Shown: positions 25,521-38,623, numbered from the stretch's first letter. The stretch is DNA of 64,000 nt from Meandrina meandrites (GCA_963693305.1 OY855905.1:25899937-25963936), one strand, 5' to 3'. Notes: a model not told the origin generated them from the sequence alone. Made by a program: numbers and translations.

Positions 25521-28500
25521 ATGAAGACCAGGTTGTCATCCATGAGTATTTGTGGTCTTATTTTAATCCTGTAAGTCTTGACAATTTGAAAACGTCCTGT
25601 TTCAGATAACACGCCACACATGTGAAGCTAATTCGTTGTGGACTGATAAAATCTCCTTATCTCTTTCAGCCTTCCTATAACGTTAAGCACTAGTCCTGCA
25701 GCTAATGGCTGGGAGGCTACGAGCAGATGCTCTACAGACAAGTCCATTCCGGTAAGACACACATGTATACTGGTCAACACCGCCACTTTTTGTGCAAGTT
25801 AACATATTTAACGAACTTTTCCGTTTTCGCTTGGTATTGCAGAGGGAAGAGAGAAAAATGTGCGCTTTTGTTCAAGGCCAAATAAACCGAACGGACCCGA
25901 ACAATCACCCTGTTAAAAGAACTGTTCAACTCTATTCAAGAGCTTCAAAACTTCACGTTCAAGTCATGAAAACGGAGCTGAATGCTCGCGGCCGGGATGG
26001 CTCAGGATACGGTAAGAGGATTGGAAGTTAACTCCTTTTTAATTAGTTAAGAAGAAACAAAATTAACTGTACTGAAGTATATGCAAAGTATTACTGTTAC
26101 TTGAATGGAAACTATTATAAGACATGTTTAGTTTGTTTTTTCAAATCATTTGTGCTCGCATTGTTTTCTTACACTATCAATGATTTCTTTCTTTAAGTTA
26201 TCATAAGATTGTTGATGCTTTCAGAGAAAACATTTATATATGCCAGCTAGACTAAAACGACTCTCTCGAGTAACATTTTTCACGGCATAGTTTATGTCAC
26301 CTTCAGTCATTTTGTTCTCGTTTGTCGTCGTATCTTTATTAGATCATGATAAATACCGTGATTACCGCATTTCGTGATTAACGTGAAAGTTAACGATCAT
26401 CTGGGGACCACATTGAAAACTCGCTTCATAGGAAGAACATGCCATCACGAAAGCTGAAGTCGTCCCACTCTATCTACCAAAAATGAGTTTTGTTCTTAAC
26501 AAAGATATTCAGAAAATAACCTCGTCATATAGAACGGATTTTGCGGCTTGTTCCTCTTAATTGCAAGTCACGTTTCTTCAAGTAAGTGAAATACTTTCCG
26601 CTTTCCGTTTTCGAATGAGTCGGCGCCCTCTCAGCACGAGCATCTTCCGTCAACAAAGCAACACTGAAATAATTGCAGACAAAAACAATTCGCGAACGGT
26701 TCAGAACTGATCTCTTTCTAGAAAATGGAAGAAGGTGATGATTTTTTTTAATTTGGCTTGCCATCAATTGCGGACTAAAATCCCGGTTTTAGGGTTGGGT
26801 CGTTACACCACAGGGATCGGAACCAACTGGACCGCACGTGTTTTACGTTTTCTCTCAGTTTCTTTTCCCAGAGTCGGTCGTTTTAGCGGCATTCAACGCT
26901 TTTTTCGCTTACTCGGAGTGGAGCTTAGTGTTTTGCTTATTCAAACTTATCTCCGCTTTTCTCCTCTTTCTATTTTCACTGATATTGCCAGACTCATGAG
27001 TAGAATGATGGTGACATTTTCCTTTGCCGTTTCTTCAACACAAAAGACCTCGTGCTAAGAAGAAATCTTTTTATACTTCTACCGAAACTGGCGGCGACTG
27101 AAACAAATATCAACTGCAAGAGAAAAAGCTCTCCTCATCACCAAATAGTGTAAATTGGTACCCCGGAGTGGGAGGCTAATAATTTCTGCTGCCGCGGCGT
27201 TATGTAACTGTTTACGTCCTAAGTAACGTAAGGTTAGAAAGGGGATTGTTTAAGATCTTTTGTCAAATAAACTATTTAGTTTTGCTTTCGTCTGAAGCAT
27301 TCTCGTCGATCGTTGGCGTTGTTATATCATTGTTTATTCAGCTAGCTTTGCTAATGGACCCGCAAAACGAAACATGGGGCGCAGTTATTTTTGCGGGTTC
27401 TGTTGATATAATGAATTCTTTTGTAATGGACACCGTTTTGTTTAACAAACCTTGTTTAATTCATCTTGAACGTTGACTTTATTTTCTCAGTTGGCTCAAT
27501 AATGATGTTTAGAGTCGGGTTGTATCGATTACTGCTAGTTCAATCGCTTTAGTTATAAAGCAGCTTGTGACCACAGTAGGGTAAGGTAGCAGCAGCCGAT
27601 GCCGCCGTTTTTTTCGTTGATTAATTTGGTCCGTCCGGAAGCAGAATGAATCACTTATAATGAATACCAAAGTGCTCATTATGAGGAAAGCTTGATCAAA
27701 TGAATACTCTCTGTTTTGACTCTCCTATAGCTTCACCTTTAACCCATCTCCAAAAAAAAAAAACGAAATCAATAATTTGTAAATTAGAAACAAGAATCCG
27801 ATTTATTAAGAAAGCTGCTGTTTTAATATTAGCGAGACTAAAAACACTGCTTGGTTTCGCACAGTTTACACAGCACGTCAGATCATGAAGAACAGGGGAG
27901 GGGGCGGGACACACACAAAAAAACCCCCAGCCTATCCTGTTAGTAATTCCGGTGCTGTTTTCTCCCGGGCTACCTCTCCCTCTCTGTTTGTGTTTTCATT
28001 CCCACTTCCTGTTTGCTTTTCTGTTTAACCCGCTGTGCGTACACAGCACTCAAGGAAAGTGGGTAGAAGTAAAAAAGAATAAAGGAAAGCTACCGTGTGT
28101 TACAAAACTTTGCGGGTTTTAATTTTTGCGGCTTTTTTCACGATCCGAAAAAGGAGTTAATAAGCCTTCCTGTACCCCCCAAAAAATTGTTTTACGTGAT
28201 TGCAAAATACAAAAAATCGAATTCTCGCAAAAATTTTACTGCGCGGGGAGACTGTAGCCTGCATGCGTTGCAGACGAACTAAATCCCGGACTATACCGGG
28301 GTTTAGTTTGTCTGCAACGCAGGCTAGGCGACTGTTATCATTCTACTTTCTTTTTGTGGCAGAGACTTTTTTCTAAGCGTTTGACTCAGCATGGCTTGTC
28401 TTTCAACCATGAGATGGAAACTTTACATATATCAAGGGAGAGTAAACTGTCGCCGGTGGTAATCACACTGTCAGTAGCTTTTGCTGCAAGCTCCGACACT

Positions 28501-29544
28501 GATAGGTTACCAGACTTTTTCAGTCAATCTCCTGTTAAAGAAAACAGACTTAATTAAAGGGCAGTATTACGAGCGGTCTTTTAAGATTTTGCGTAAACTA
28601 TGCTAGAATTATAGAGGTGCACTCACCACTCACAGACCAGCAAGATAACCTTTTAACGCCAAAAAGACATAAATTGACTCTATTATATTTGCACAAACCA
28701 TGATCAATGTTTTTAGTGATTTTCCTCCAAGTAACAATGTCAAACGTTTTCAAATTTTAGACCACTTTTTTTCTACCCGTCCGCAGCCACACCAGTTGTA
28801 AACAACTTTCGCAACTATTACAGTACATTTTAGTAAGGTTAGGCAGCTATTAGTGGATTTCCAACTAACACCAACACATTCATTGGATTTTCAAGAAGGA
28901 TAAATCTTGGTGAGTGCCCCTTTAACCTTTATAGTTCGGTAGAGGAGAAAGGCTTTCCGTTTATGCAGCTATAACGCGTACTTTTTCTGACACTTCATAA
29001 GTTGAGCGGCATTCCGCCTCTTTTTCATCTGAGATACCGTAAAATTCCGGTTATAAGCGCCCCCTGCTTATAGGCTCCCCCGGTTATAGGCCCATCTATC
29101 TGGAAACAAAATAATACATCCGGTTATAAGCCCCCCTCTGCTGGATGACAGTACTGAACAGGGCTAAATGTTGCTTTATTATGTCTTTTTAACTTAAAAA
29201 CGTATTTCGATCAACACTGCCATGGCTCGTTTCGAGACGTTTTTTTTTTATTCCGCTTATAAGCTCCCCCGGATATAAGCCCCTCCACTTATAAGCCCAC
29301 CCAAAACCCCTTACGAAGTTGTATAAGCCCAGGGCTTATAACCGGAATTTTACGGTACTACCGAACGTTTATCTTGTAACTAAAAAGGTACTTCTGCAAC
29401 TCCTACACATCATTTTATTTCCAATGTCAGAACGAAACTCCTCCCTTTCTTTATTGCGTATATTTCCCGTCATAATTCACCTTGGGATTATTTGTATATG
29501 TAATCGCATGGGCCCGAGGGCAATTAAGGATTAATTTCACGCGC

Positions 29545-29577
<33 letters not shown>

Positions 29578-32500
29578 CGAAGCGACGAGGGCAATTTGGA
29601 AAACTTTGAAAATGCAAGTGAAATTAATCCTTAATTGCACGAGGGCACATTGCGATTACGTGTTTATCACATAAAGGGCAAAATTGTGTACAAAAGAAAA
29701 CTTAAACGAGGTCCGCCATGGCGTAAACCGGTTGGCAAGAATATTTGCTCGTAGCAAAAATGACCACATCAATAATCAACTTATGTCGAGAAACAGTAAA
29801 AGTAAGCATAACACAGCATGTGCAATTCACTCATAATAGTTCCTTCACAGATAAAACTGAATGCAGTTTAAATTTTATTTACCTTTGTTTACGAGGCGTC
29901 CGACCGCGCAGAAATGCTTCATCGATGAAAGTCATAAACAAAGAGTCCGAACGAGCTTTAATAACTTCTTGAACCTGACATTCTCCTTTCCATAGCGAAA
30001 ACTGTAAGTATCAACTAAATTTATGCCCTTTCCAGGCCCTGTTTCTAATAAGGCGAAGAGAGCAAAACGAAGAAATGTTATCTTTCAGTGTCGATTCAGT
30101 GGTCTCAGCCGCCATGAATTTCTATTCTCCGTGCAGCGCCAATCGTCCAGAAGTTTTTTCGGGCTGTGACAAAGAATTTGGATTGAAAAGTCCTCTCTCT
30201 ATTCCACCAAGGCACCACTCATTTCTGCCTACCGATTTTCTTTCACATTTGATGAAATAACCGCATTTATATCAAACTCGGATGCACAGCGTTTCTGAAC
30301 TTTTTTCAAACTCGTTTTAAGCGGGAAACCAACTCAGTGCAGACGACGCGCGCTCAGCCAATCAGGATCAAGTAATCATGCCCTCTTGATTACCAAAAAG
30401 TGCCCTCGTGATTAAGAAAAAATGCCCTCTGTCTCAACCAATCAGCGTTCAGTAATTTTGCCCCGTATGTGATAAGGGATTTTATCACGACGTTGGGCTC
30501 CGGATCTTGGCGTGATTATTGTCTATGTGCCCCTCTTCATCCACAGAGCTGTGATTTTCAAAGCAAATCCAGGATAGGCGTCAATTTTGATTTCATTTTT
30601 TAACGTTTCGGGGAGGATTTCTGTTCACATTTTCTGTCCTAGCTCGTTTCCACGCCCACTAATCTTAAACTCCACAAAGCATAAGCAATAAAAACACTTC
30701 TATACAAAAGAAGTTAAATCCTCGGCCAACTTAATTTTAATCCTGGGTTAGTGTTAATCGGCTTTCGAACAACCAGGCCCAAAGCAGCATGGGAACCGAC
30801 AAATTGTTGGAAATGTTATCAATGCTACCGACTTAAAACTGAATAATTTGCGCAAATGATTATCAAACAAACAGTAATACCCGTGCTGCTACACACGTTT
30901 TTACAAATCAAAGCCGTTTATTTTAAACAAATCGTTGCGTAGGTAACCACCCATGCCGCCCCGTCCAAAAAAAGAAAAGTTCATTAAGAATTTTCTGAAG
31001 AGTTTCAAACAGTCAATTCTTTAAACTAATTACATGCCGCACAGTTAAATATTTATGAACTGAAAAACTGAAGATTTTCTTGGTTCTTATCACCTATGAA
31101 TACGTACTCGATGATAATAATCTGCATTAGATTCGTATGAATATATGAGTGTTGTTGTATTTTTTTTGCTGTTTTTACTACCCTGACATCATCCTGCATT
31201 CATTCTGTAGCGAGACTGGTGCTGGAGTCAGACAACTTTGGTCGGATAAAGATTCGAGGAGAGAACACAAACCGCTACCTCTGCATTAACAAGAAAGGAG
31301 ACCTTGTTCCAAGGGTGAGGTTCGATTTCTGCTTATTGAGACTGTATGCAGTACAAGTAGGGCCCCGGTGGGGGGGGGGGGGGGGGGGGAGGGGACTTGA
31401 CAGAATTTCAGGTAGCACAAAATCCCACAAGTCCGGTGATCTGGAGGGAGGTGCGGCCGGGCCGCCCAAACCCAGACCCTGTTTAAGACCCGAATTTCTG
31501 ATTTTCCTACCCTGTTTAAGACAAAATACCGATTTTTGATACCCCGTCTAAGGGCCTGTTTACAAGCGGGTAGGGTAACCCCAGTACTAGGGTTACCCAA
31601 GCGCTCCCACATTTCTTCTTTTTTTCATCGACGTGTTTACAAGGCAGCTATGGTTACCCTAGCGCCAGGTTAACCCTAGCGCCTTGTAAACGCTCTTCTA
31701 GGGATAACTCGCCTACCCGAGACAACTTTATTTTGGCTACAAGAAGCTAAATATGTTTAAAAATACCGACAAAAACAGCGAATTTTGTCCAAGAAACATC
31801 GTGTTCATTCATAATTTGTCTTATTTTTGCACTGGAACGGAATTATTTTCGAATAACAGCTTCTTGCGACAAAATTTTTGGTTAAATGTTTGGCGCTGCA
31901 TATGTGAATTCATTCCATAACATAATTATTTATAGTTTCTTCGTCAAACGCGTTCCAACTAGGGTTACCTTACCTGCTTGTAAACAGGCCCTAAGACATT
32001 TGGTGTAGCGTAATCAAACGGTAATTAAGCTTGGTATCAATACCTAAGTCAACAGAGGTCAACACTAAGCAAGAACTTGTAAAAATTCGGCTTGTATGCT
32101 TATCCTGATTAAGACATTGGTCCATGTAAAGATAACCCGTTTAAGACAAAAAGGAGTGAAACAGATACCCCGTTCAAGACAAAAAAACTGAGAACCATAA
32201 GGCGAGAATGATGATGTTAAAGAAAATTATCTAAGTTGTATTTAATCTATTGATCTCAATCCGGACTGAGAAACTTGCGACTACGCTTCTGTTTTTTTTT
32301 CTGATCTGATATCTAATAGTTTACCTTTGATTTTCAGTCGATTAGCTGAATCAATGCAATCATCAGGCTGGATAAAATGAACAGAGCATTACTAAAATGA
32401 AATTACTGACGGAAATTGTTATAAGTTGAAATAAAATTCTGCTGACTAACACAATAAGAAAGGAATGGAGATCAGGAATAAAGAAGAATTTGTACATGAA

Positions 32501-35500
32501 TAATAAGGGTTCAAATTGTCTAATAGTGAAACATATAAGAAAAATTAGAGTCGATCATCGTATCACATACAGTCAGTAACGGCAAAGAAAAATATGTAAC
32601 ATTTGACTGGTGCAAGGGCAACCAAACCTCCCTATATAAGCCTGCAGCTTACCATGAAAAATGAACTTTATTGGCTGGTGGCACAAGAATCCATCGCCCG
32701 CGTTTATATAAAAATTATGTTGCGATTGATCGGGTAAATAACGCGTGGTGTACACTAGGACCACGCCCTTACAGTGTGTTGTTACAATTTACGACATCTA
32801 GGATTAACTACAAATTACAACAATGTGTTATTAGACCTTATTTCAATTTGGAATGATAAGTGTTGTTAACAATAATTTAAGAAAGGTATTGCAATTCACG
32901 ACAGTACAAGCGTGAGTTAACTTTAAACTTTTTTAAAATTCAGGGTTGATAAGTTTTCCCTCCTTGCTCAATTTTTTAAAACGAATGACACATTATCAGT
33001 TCTTTCCCAGACTGATGGCTTGTGAATGACCAGGCAATTTTAACAAATCATGGAAATTTCTGCGGTTACTAATTTCAACAAGTTATTAGGATCTCGTTAG
33101 TTCGCAAGAAATTTTTACACGCGAGTTTCCGTGGAAAGGAAAAGCATATGCGGGCCATAACTTTAGACTGACCTCCCAGACTATCCAGCCCACATGCTCA
33201 GTACCGACAAAAAAATTTTAAATACGAGCTTAGTCCTGTGCTCCAAAGCAGTCAAAATTTAAGTATATAAACTATAAAGGGTAGACGGAATTACTCCAGG
33301 TTTCTTGCTTAACATAAAAAAGAAATAAAACTGGTTCGTTCATTTATTGAGATTCAGTTTTGGGAAAACCTGAAATTTGACGAAAATTGGTCCCAGGCCC
33401 ATCGTGGGTGTACGGTTTGTGGTAAAGGAACATGTTTTAGTTTATCAACCTGGGCGGTGACGTTAGAAGAGCACATGTTCCAGGCAGGATAATTTGTGTT
33501 CATGACATTTCAGACCTCAAAATAAAGTCTTTCAGAAAATGCAATTAATGTTTTTATTTTCACTGCACGAGATTCTATTCATGTCATGTATACCATAAAT
33601 TTGTTATCCCACGGACCGCTTGTGCACTTCACGCTGTGTTGCATAATATACATTACAAAAGATCCAAAGTATGCTGGGGTGGTCGACTTTGTATTCTGAT
33701 ACATGATGCTTGCTACCTTATGTCTATTTTGAAAAGACAAACGGCTCTTTTATTCCTCCTAGACCGTCAACCCGAAAATTGTGCACTTGTTTTAAGTCTA
33801 CCTTACCTTGATGCTGAATTTTGATGCTTTGCATGTTATCCATGTCAATGGCTGCTCGTATCCTACACTATGATTCGGTTCCCTAATCCTTTATTTTTAC
33901 AGCCCCCATTGGCCCATTGTGACTGAACACTTATTTGGCAAGAATTACCAGGCGATGTATAAGCTTTGAAAACACGAAAAAAGTGAAAAAAAAAAAAAAA
34001 ACGCGAAACGGTAAACCTAACGCAGTGTCAGCATTCCTTGTAAGACGGAACTCACCTCATTATTTTATGATTGTTTTAACACTACCCGTCTGCAAAAGTA
34101 ACTTTGTCTGAAACAGCTTTTTTTTACTGTTGCCTGTCCCAAAACGGTTTTGTTTTTCTACCCTTCGACACGAGTATTTTGGACTCCCAGGTTGTTCTCA
34201 CAACCATCTCTCTGTTTAGAGCAGTATTCATTATTTATTAAATGCTCAAAGGCGATATATTTGATCTTTTAATTATCCTCTCAAAATATAAATTCGTATT
34301 AAAGTAAGCCAGTCTAAAGAATAGACAGCGATCTTTATTAACTAAGATCTCTATTCCAAAAATTTTACTGAAAAAAAAAACGTCTAAAAAGGTCGGATTA
34401 ACAGAGAAAATGCCGAATATTTTGAGACTATTTTTCTATTCTTTTTTTTATTTTTGTAGCCGAGCTTACTCCTACCACGTAGATCTCGCCGATGAGTTGT
34501 ACTGTCATTCAATCCACACTGTTCATCTTCGCAGGGGCTTAATGCCTTTTAACTCATTCGATAATTACTTGACTGTCTTCCAAGGCGCGCTGCGGGAATT
34601 GGCGTTGCAATGGAGAGTGCAGTCTGTCAACAGGCATTAGCAGTAGGGACTAGACAAGCCAATATGGTATGCAGCCAACTCGCATACGACTGAGTTAAAA
34701 AAGACCGCTAGAAATTGAATCAACACTCTTTTAGTGAAGAGGACAGCTGCTTTGTGGAGCCCACTTCTTTTCGTTACACCGCGTAGTACCTTAAAACTGT
34801 TCCCACTTGACATCATACGCTTGTTTATAAATGAAGTATTGCTAAAAATCTTGGGTGCGAACAGACCTTTCGGCAGTTTGTAAGTTAAACTTCGGTAGCG
34901 TTGATAAGGCCAACTAAAATATAACTGCGCCCATGTAGTTTTTAACGAACCTGTAACACAATGGGATATTGCTTGGCTGAAATCAATGGGGTGCTCTTCA
35001 AAAAATACAAAAGTCAGTGCAAACCACACCGAGAGTCTAAAAATATATCTCGTTAATCCCAAAATTAAACAGCCATTACTCAGTTTGACAATGATCTTGA
35101 AAACCTGTTAACAAAACAAATCAGCAAATGGCGCTCTATCTAATGTTGGTCCCATATGAAAGCTTAATTCGATTCAAAAGACCTGGATAAGTTTTGGTTT
35201 TGACTATTTGATCTTTTAAAGTGACGACATTGTCTAGCAATAGTGGCATATTTCGAGAGCAGGTAGGCAGCGTGTAATAGTTTTATATGAACAGTTGTTT
35301 GATTTGTTAGAATTTTCTCACCACCATCAAACAATTTGCAATGCTGAAAAAAGTGAAAATCCCCCATACAGTGTTAGCCACAGCAGAGAGATGTCTCGGT
35401 AAAACGCCAGGGAGTTTTCTAGCTTTTCTTAGAAATTTTGCTTGGCTTGGAAATACACGCTTGATGCCAATTTAAATTAACTAAAATTACTATTTTTTCC

Positions 35501-38500
35501 TTGTTCGAATATGCGTGCAGTATTGGTAAAACGAATGATGTTGTAAAACTCGTTTCTTGCCATTTGAGGGAAAATGTATGATGCACATGCGAACTAGAAC
35601 AATAAACAAAGGCTATACCGAATTTCAGAAGTGTAAGTCGTGTAATGTAAATGATGCCCCACCCCACCCCCTACAGCACAACTCGCAGCAGCTGTTTTGG
35701 CTAATCAGTGCTTCTTACACAGATTAGCCTAACTTTCCGTTCTTTCTGCAAGTTCTGGCGTTTGCTTTAAGCTGTTAGGCCGAAGCCAAACAAAAGCGAA
35801 AATCATTTAACCTTAAAAGACAGTTACACTCGAACAGGAAGTGCAAAACAAAAATGAGTATGTTTTGCTCATTCATTCGCAATCGAGAAATTCCGGCGGT
35901 TTCAAAGAAAATCGTGCATTCATGTCAAGCATAGTTAGTAACTATATGTCAAGGTTACAATTTTCATCATTCTTTTGTTTCTTATAACAGAAAGAGACAT
36001 GATTTTGGTCTCGTAACTGTTTTGTAGGAGTTACTAAAGAAAATTTGTAAATTTGAAATGAGCTCTTAAGGTCGCCACACACGAGGGGACTGGTCGCAGG
36101 GACCAGTCCCTGCGACCAAGACCCATCGTGTGAACAGGCCAATTTTCGTCAAAAATCCGGTCGCAGGGACTGAATTTTGGTCCCCGAAATCGGTCCCAAG
36201 AATTCAAACTGGTTTGAATTCGTGGGACCAGTCGCAGGGACTGGTCCCCGCAATATTTTGCTTGGTCCCTCGTGTGAACAGGGTCGTGGGACTGGTCCCT
36301 GCGACCAATTAAAAATGAACCAATCGCTGATCAGCATTTTAAGCTCCCACAATTCTGCACGTTCGTGTTTGAAGATGGCGATGCCTGGACAGAGTAGTGA
36401 ACAGATTGAACAGAATACTATTGAACAGACTGTTGGCATTAATATTGAAGATTGGAGCGTCACCAGTACACGAATGGTAATTGATTCTTCGTTCATAAGA
36501 AACCGGCAATTCTTCGTCTTGCATCATCATCAGGAGCAACAGAGTCTTTTTCTTCGCAGCTCTCGAAGCCATTTTTACTCGATGAAAACAAAGTTCCCGC
36601 CAAATTTTCTCGCTAGCTGTCGCTAGCATGTTTTTGCGCCATTTCATGAAGAGAATGCGTGACATCCGGTTTATGTTATGCAAATTTGATCGGATGTTTT
36701 TTTCAGCTAGCCTGGAGAATACTATACTTTTGCAGTGTTTGATGAAATGATGGAATTTTTTTTTTTTCAGATATAAAAACACCGAAAGGAAACCTGATAT
36801 CAAAATTATAAAATACGAGCGGATTCCGAGCGGATTCAACAATTGTTGAACACAGTCCAGTAAGCACGCTCAGATATGAACAATAATAGGAATAATAATA
36901 ATAATAATGTTCCATCTCCACAAGGTGATTATCTTGTTTTATATATTGAAAACGTCATAAATACTGCTATCTTGCTGCGAAACAGGTCCCAGCGTGTGAA
37001 CCCTTCAAGGGACTGGTCCCCGCGACTCATTCCATCGTGTAAACTCTACAGGGGACCAGTCCCTACGACTGGTCCCCTCGTGTGTGGCGACCTTTATACC
37101 AAAGGCCTTTCTATTCACTCAAAGATGAAAATATCTTTTGAAAAACATACCGCCCGACAATCAAATCCCTTCCATATCATTCGTCCTCGGGCGATAATTA
37201 GAAACTCTCAACATACGCTTTTCATCTGAATAGATCGCTAGGTGTTAACGGGATTGGTTTCTAGTGTTAATCGATTGTCAACAAGCTTAAGCCATTTTTA
37301 GAATTTCGTGAGTTGTGCCTTTTCCACGTGGCACTCCCAAATGACAAGGCGTTATGTGTCTAACCTATATAAGCACGCTATCGTAAAGCCAACTTCCCGA
37401 TAGCCGATATTAAACCTTTGAGGTCGAGATTGCATACTTTAAGCACGGGCAAGGCAGAGACTCCTCGATAGTTGACGAGAGTTGAACTCTCATCCCGAGG
37501 GGAGGGAAGGATCTCCCCCGGGCCTCTCACTGAGAGTGCGCGAGAGGTAATAAAAATCACGCGATGCGCGTGCGAAAGTTTTCGTCCTTAGGCTTTTCGA
37601 CGACTGTCACGAAAATCTGAATAATAAATTCAAATTCGATAACCATTCGATGAGAGTCGCTAGGAGTTGACGAGAGTCCTGGAGAGCGTAAGAGAGTCTC
37701 TCTCCTCAGGCCAAATATTTGTATTACAGTCATTATATTTCCAAAAAGAATTTCGCAATGATATTGTAGCAATTATCAAGCCTTTGTAGTTTCAATAATC
37801 CCAGCTGGTATTTTCACTGTGTAATACTTATCAATCTCCATTTGTTTACAACTTGAAAATACCACTTGCTGTTTTGTCGGTGACCAGAAGCTTTTTTTAT
37901 TCTTACTGCTTTTAACGTGGCATGGCAGAATTAAGCAATTCATGATCAGAGTGCCATTACCTACAAAGTAAAACCGAACGTTTGGGATAACTAACACGCA
38001 ATTAAGGCTGTAATGCGGTTCTCCTGGGCTGTGTAACTCGTCAAGGGTTTTCAGCTTCGGTTAAGGTAAGGGGCCTAATGCCCTATGCCCCCATTCTCTT
38101 CCAGCCTAGCCTTCCCTCCATCCCTAAACAAGAAAATGATTGAAACCAAGAGAAAATGACTAGCAATAACAACAAAACAAGAGCTAAAAACTAAACTCAG
38201 TGTAGTTATACGCATATAGAGCTACCATAAGATGGGTGAATCGCCTAATAATAATTTATTCTGTCCCACGCATTAATTATCCAGGTGAAGAAACAAAGGT
38301 TTGTCACAATGAGAAGATGTATTTTTAACGAGGAGATCACTTCTGAGGGGTACTACCAGTACAGATCTGTTAGGTATCCAGAATTATTCATCGGTTTCTC
38401 GAAAGGCGGACGCCCAAGGAACGGAAGGATAAGTGCCAAGAGGCAAATCTACCGTCATTTCACACCGAGAGTGCTGGTGAGAAGAAAACATCGACGAGAG

Positions 38501-38560
38501 GCTAAAATCAGGAAAATCATCAAGTTGCTTAGGAAGACACTTCACAGGAGATACGCATAG
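25521..38560 (+). CDS. Fibroblast growth factor, FGF8/17/18 type (FGF-B), complete, five exons
   Basis: Secreted FGF ligand and paralogue of the FGF at 11033. CDS exons are 25521-25570, 25670-25751, 25843-26011, 31211-31314 and 38285-38560, with GT-AG introns of 99, 91, 5199 and 6970 bp and an open frame of 226 aa. A hydrophobic signal segment lies at residues 8-28. The beta-trefoil starts near residue 70 (RTVQLYSRASKLHVQV), followed by NARGRDGSGYA, ESDNFGRIKIRG and YLCINKKG. The signature Cys-x-Phe-x-Glu-x6-Tyr reads CIFNEEITSEGY. GFSKGGRPRNG fits the heparin-binding loop of FGF8-type ligands, and the C-terminus is short and basic. There is an Asn-Arg-Thr sequon at residue 59. Exon 4 is exactly the classical 104 bp. 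Introns 3 and 4 hold several small mobile elements. Stronger overall likeness to FGF8/17/18 than the upstream paralogue. Confidence 0.92.
28255..28326. repeat. 72-bp hairpin with TAGCCTGC ends
   Basis: A near-perfect palindrome in FGF-B intron 3. It runs from TAGCCTGCATGCGTTGCAG to CTGCAACGCAGGCTA with an inner CCCGG...CCGGG stem. The end motif is shared with the hairpin at 7613-7768. Confidence 0.75.
29036..29357. mobile_element. 322-bp MITE-like element, TACCGTAAAATTCCGG ends
   Basis: The left end TACCGTAAAATTCCGGTTAT and right end ATAACCGGAATTTTACGGTA are perfect inverted repeats. The inside holds several TTATAAGCCCC-like repeats. It lies in FGF-B intron 3. There is no coding capacity; it is probably a non-autonomous DNA transposon with a TA target. 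Confidence 0.8.
29500..30478. mobile_element. Composite element: 160-bp palindrome plus an inverted-repeat body
   Basis: 29500-29659 is a near-perfect palindrome (GTAATCGC at one end, GCGATTAC at the other) centred on GAGTCGCGAAGCGACGAG. It is joined to a body bounded by TTATCACATAAAGGGC near 29670 and the inverted copy at 30455-30478 (TTTTGCCCCGTATGTGATAA). Two short frames inside have no recognisable domain. It lies in FGF-B intron 3. Confidence 0.6.
31370..31389 (+). repeat. Run of 20 G, 55 bp after a splice donor
   Basis: An uninterrupted G-run followed by A and GGGG, starting 55 bp into FGF-B intron 4. It appears to be the G-rich edge of a degenerate repeat with GTTTAAGAC units that continues to about 32190. 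Confidence 0.85.
31440..32200. repeat. Degenerate repeat with CCCTGTTTAAGAC units, interrupted by a MITE
   Basis: CCCTGTTTAAGACC, CCCTGTTTAAGACAAAAT, CCCGTTTAAGACAAAAA and CCCCGTTCAAGACAAAAA occur on both sides of the element at 31552-31991. A related array in the opposite orientation lies at about 40262-40745. Confidence 0.6.
31552..31991. mobile_element. 440-bp PIF/Harbinger-like MITE with TAA target duplication
   Basis: The ends GGGCCTGTTTACAAGC and GCTTGTAAACAGGCCC are inverted repeats, continuing inward with GGTAACC-type motifs. TAA directly flanks both sides (31549-31551 and 31992-31994). Removing the element and one TAA leaves CCCCGTCTAAGAC, which matches the host repeat unit, so both ends and the target duplication are well supported. 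A 3-bp TWA target is typical of PIF/Harbinger transposons. Confidence 0.82.
36069..37093. mobile_element. 1025-bp PIF/Harbinger-like element, non-autonomous
   Basis: The perfect outer inverted repeats are AGGTCGCCACACACGAGGGG and CCCCTCGTGTGTGGCGACCT. A direct TTA flanks both sides (36066-36068 and 37094-37096), as expected for PIF/Harbinger. Many sub-terminal GGACTGGTCCC-type palindromes fill the first 240 and last 130 bp. Open frames inside (36177-36626 on +, 36339-36842 on -) lack any transposase motif I can see, so this is probably a deletion derivative. It lies in FGF-B intron 4. Confidence 0.82.
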
Positions 38561-38623
38561 AGCTAGAAGCACCGCTACCTGGATCAACCAGCTCTAAGCC
38601 ACACGTGTAATGAACACGGGGAC

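Noticed and set aside
36339..36842. 167-codon open frame on minus
   Set aside because: It lies inside the PIF/Harbinger-like element and shows no transposase or other motif; kept as part of that element.
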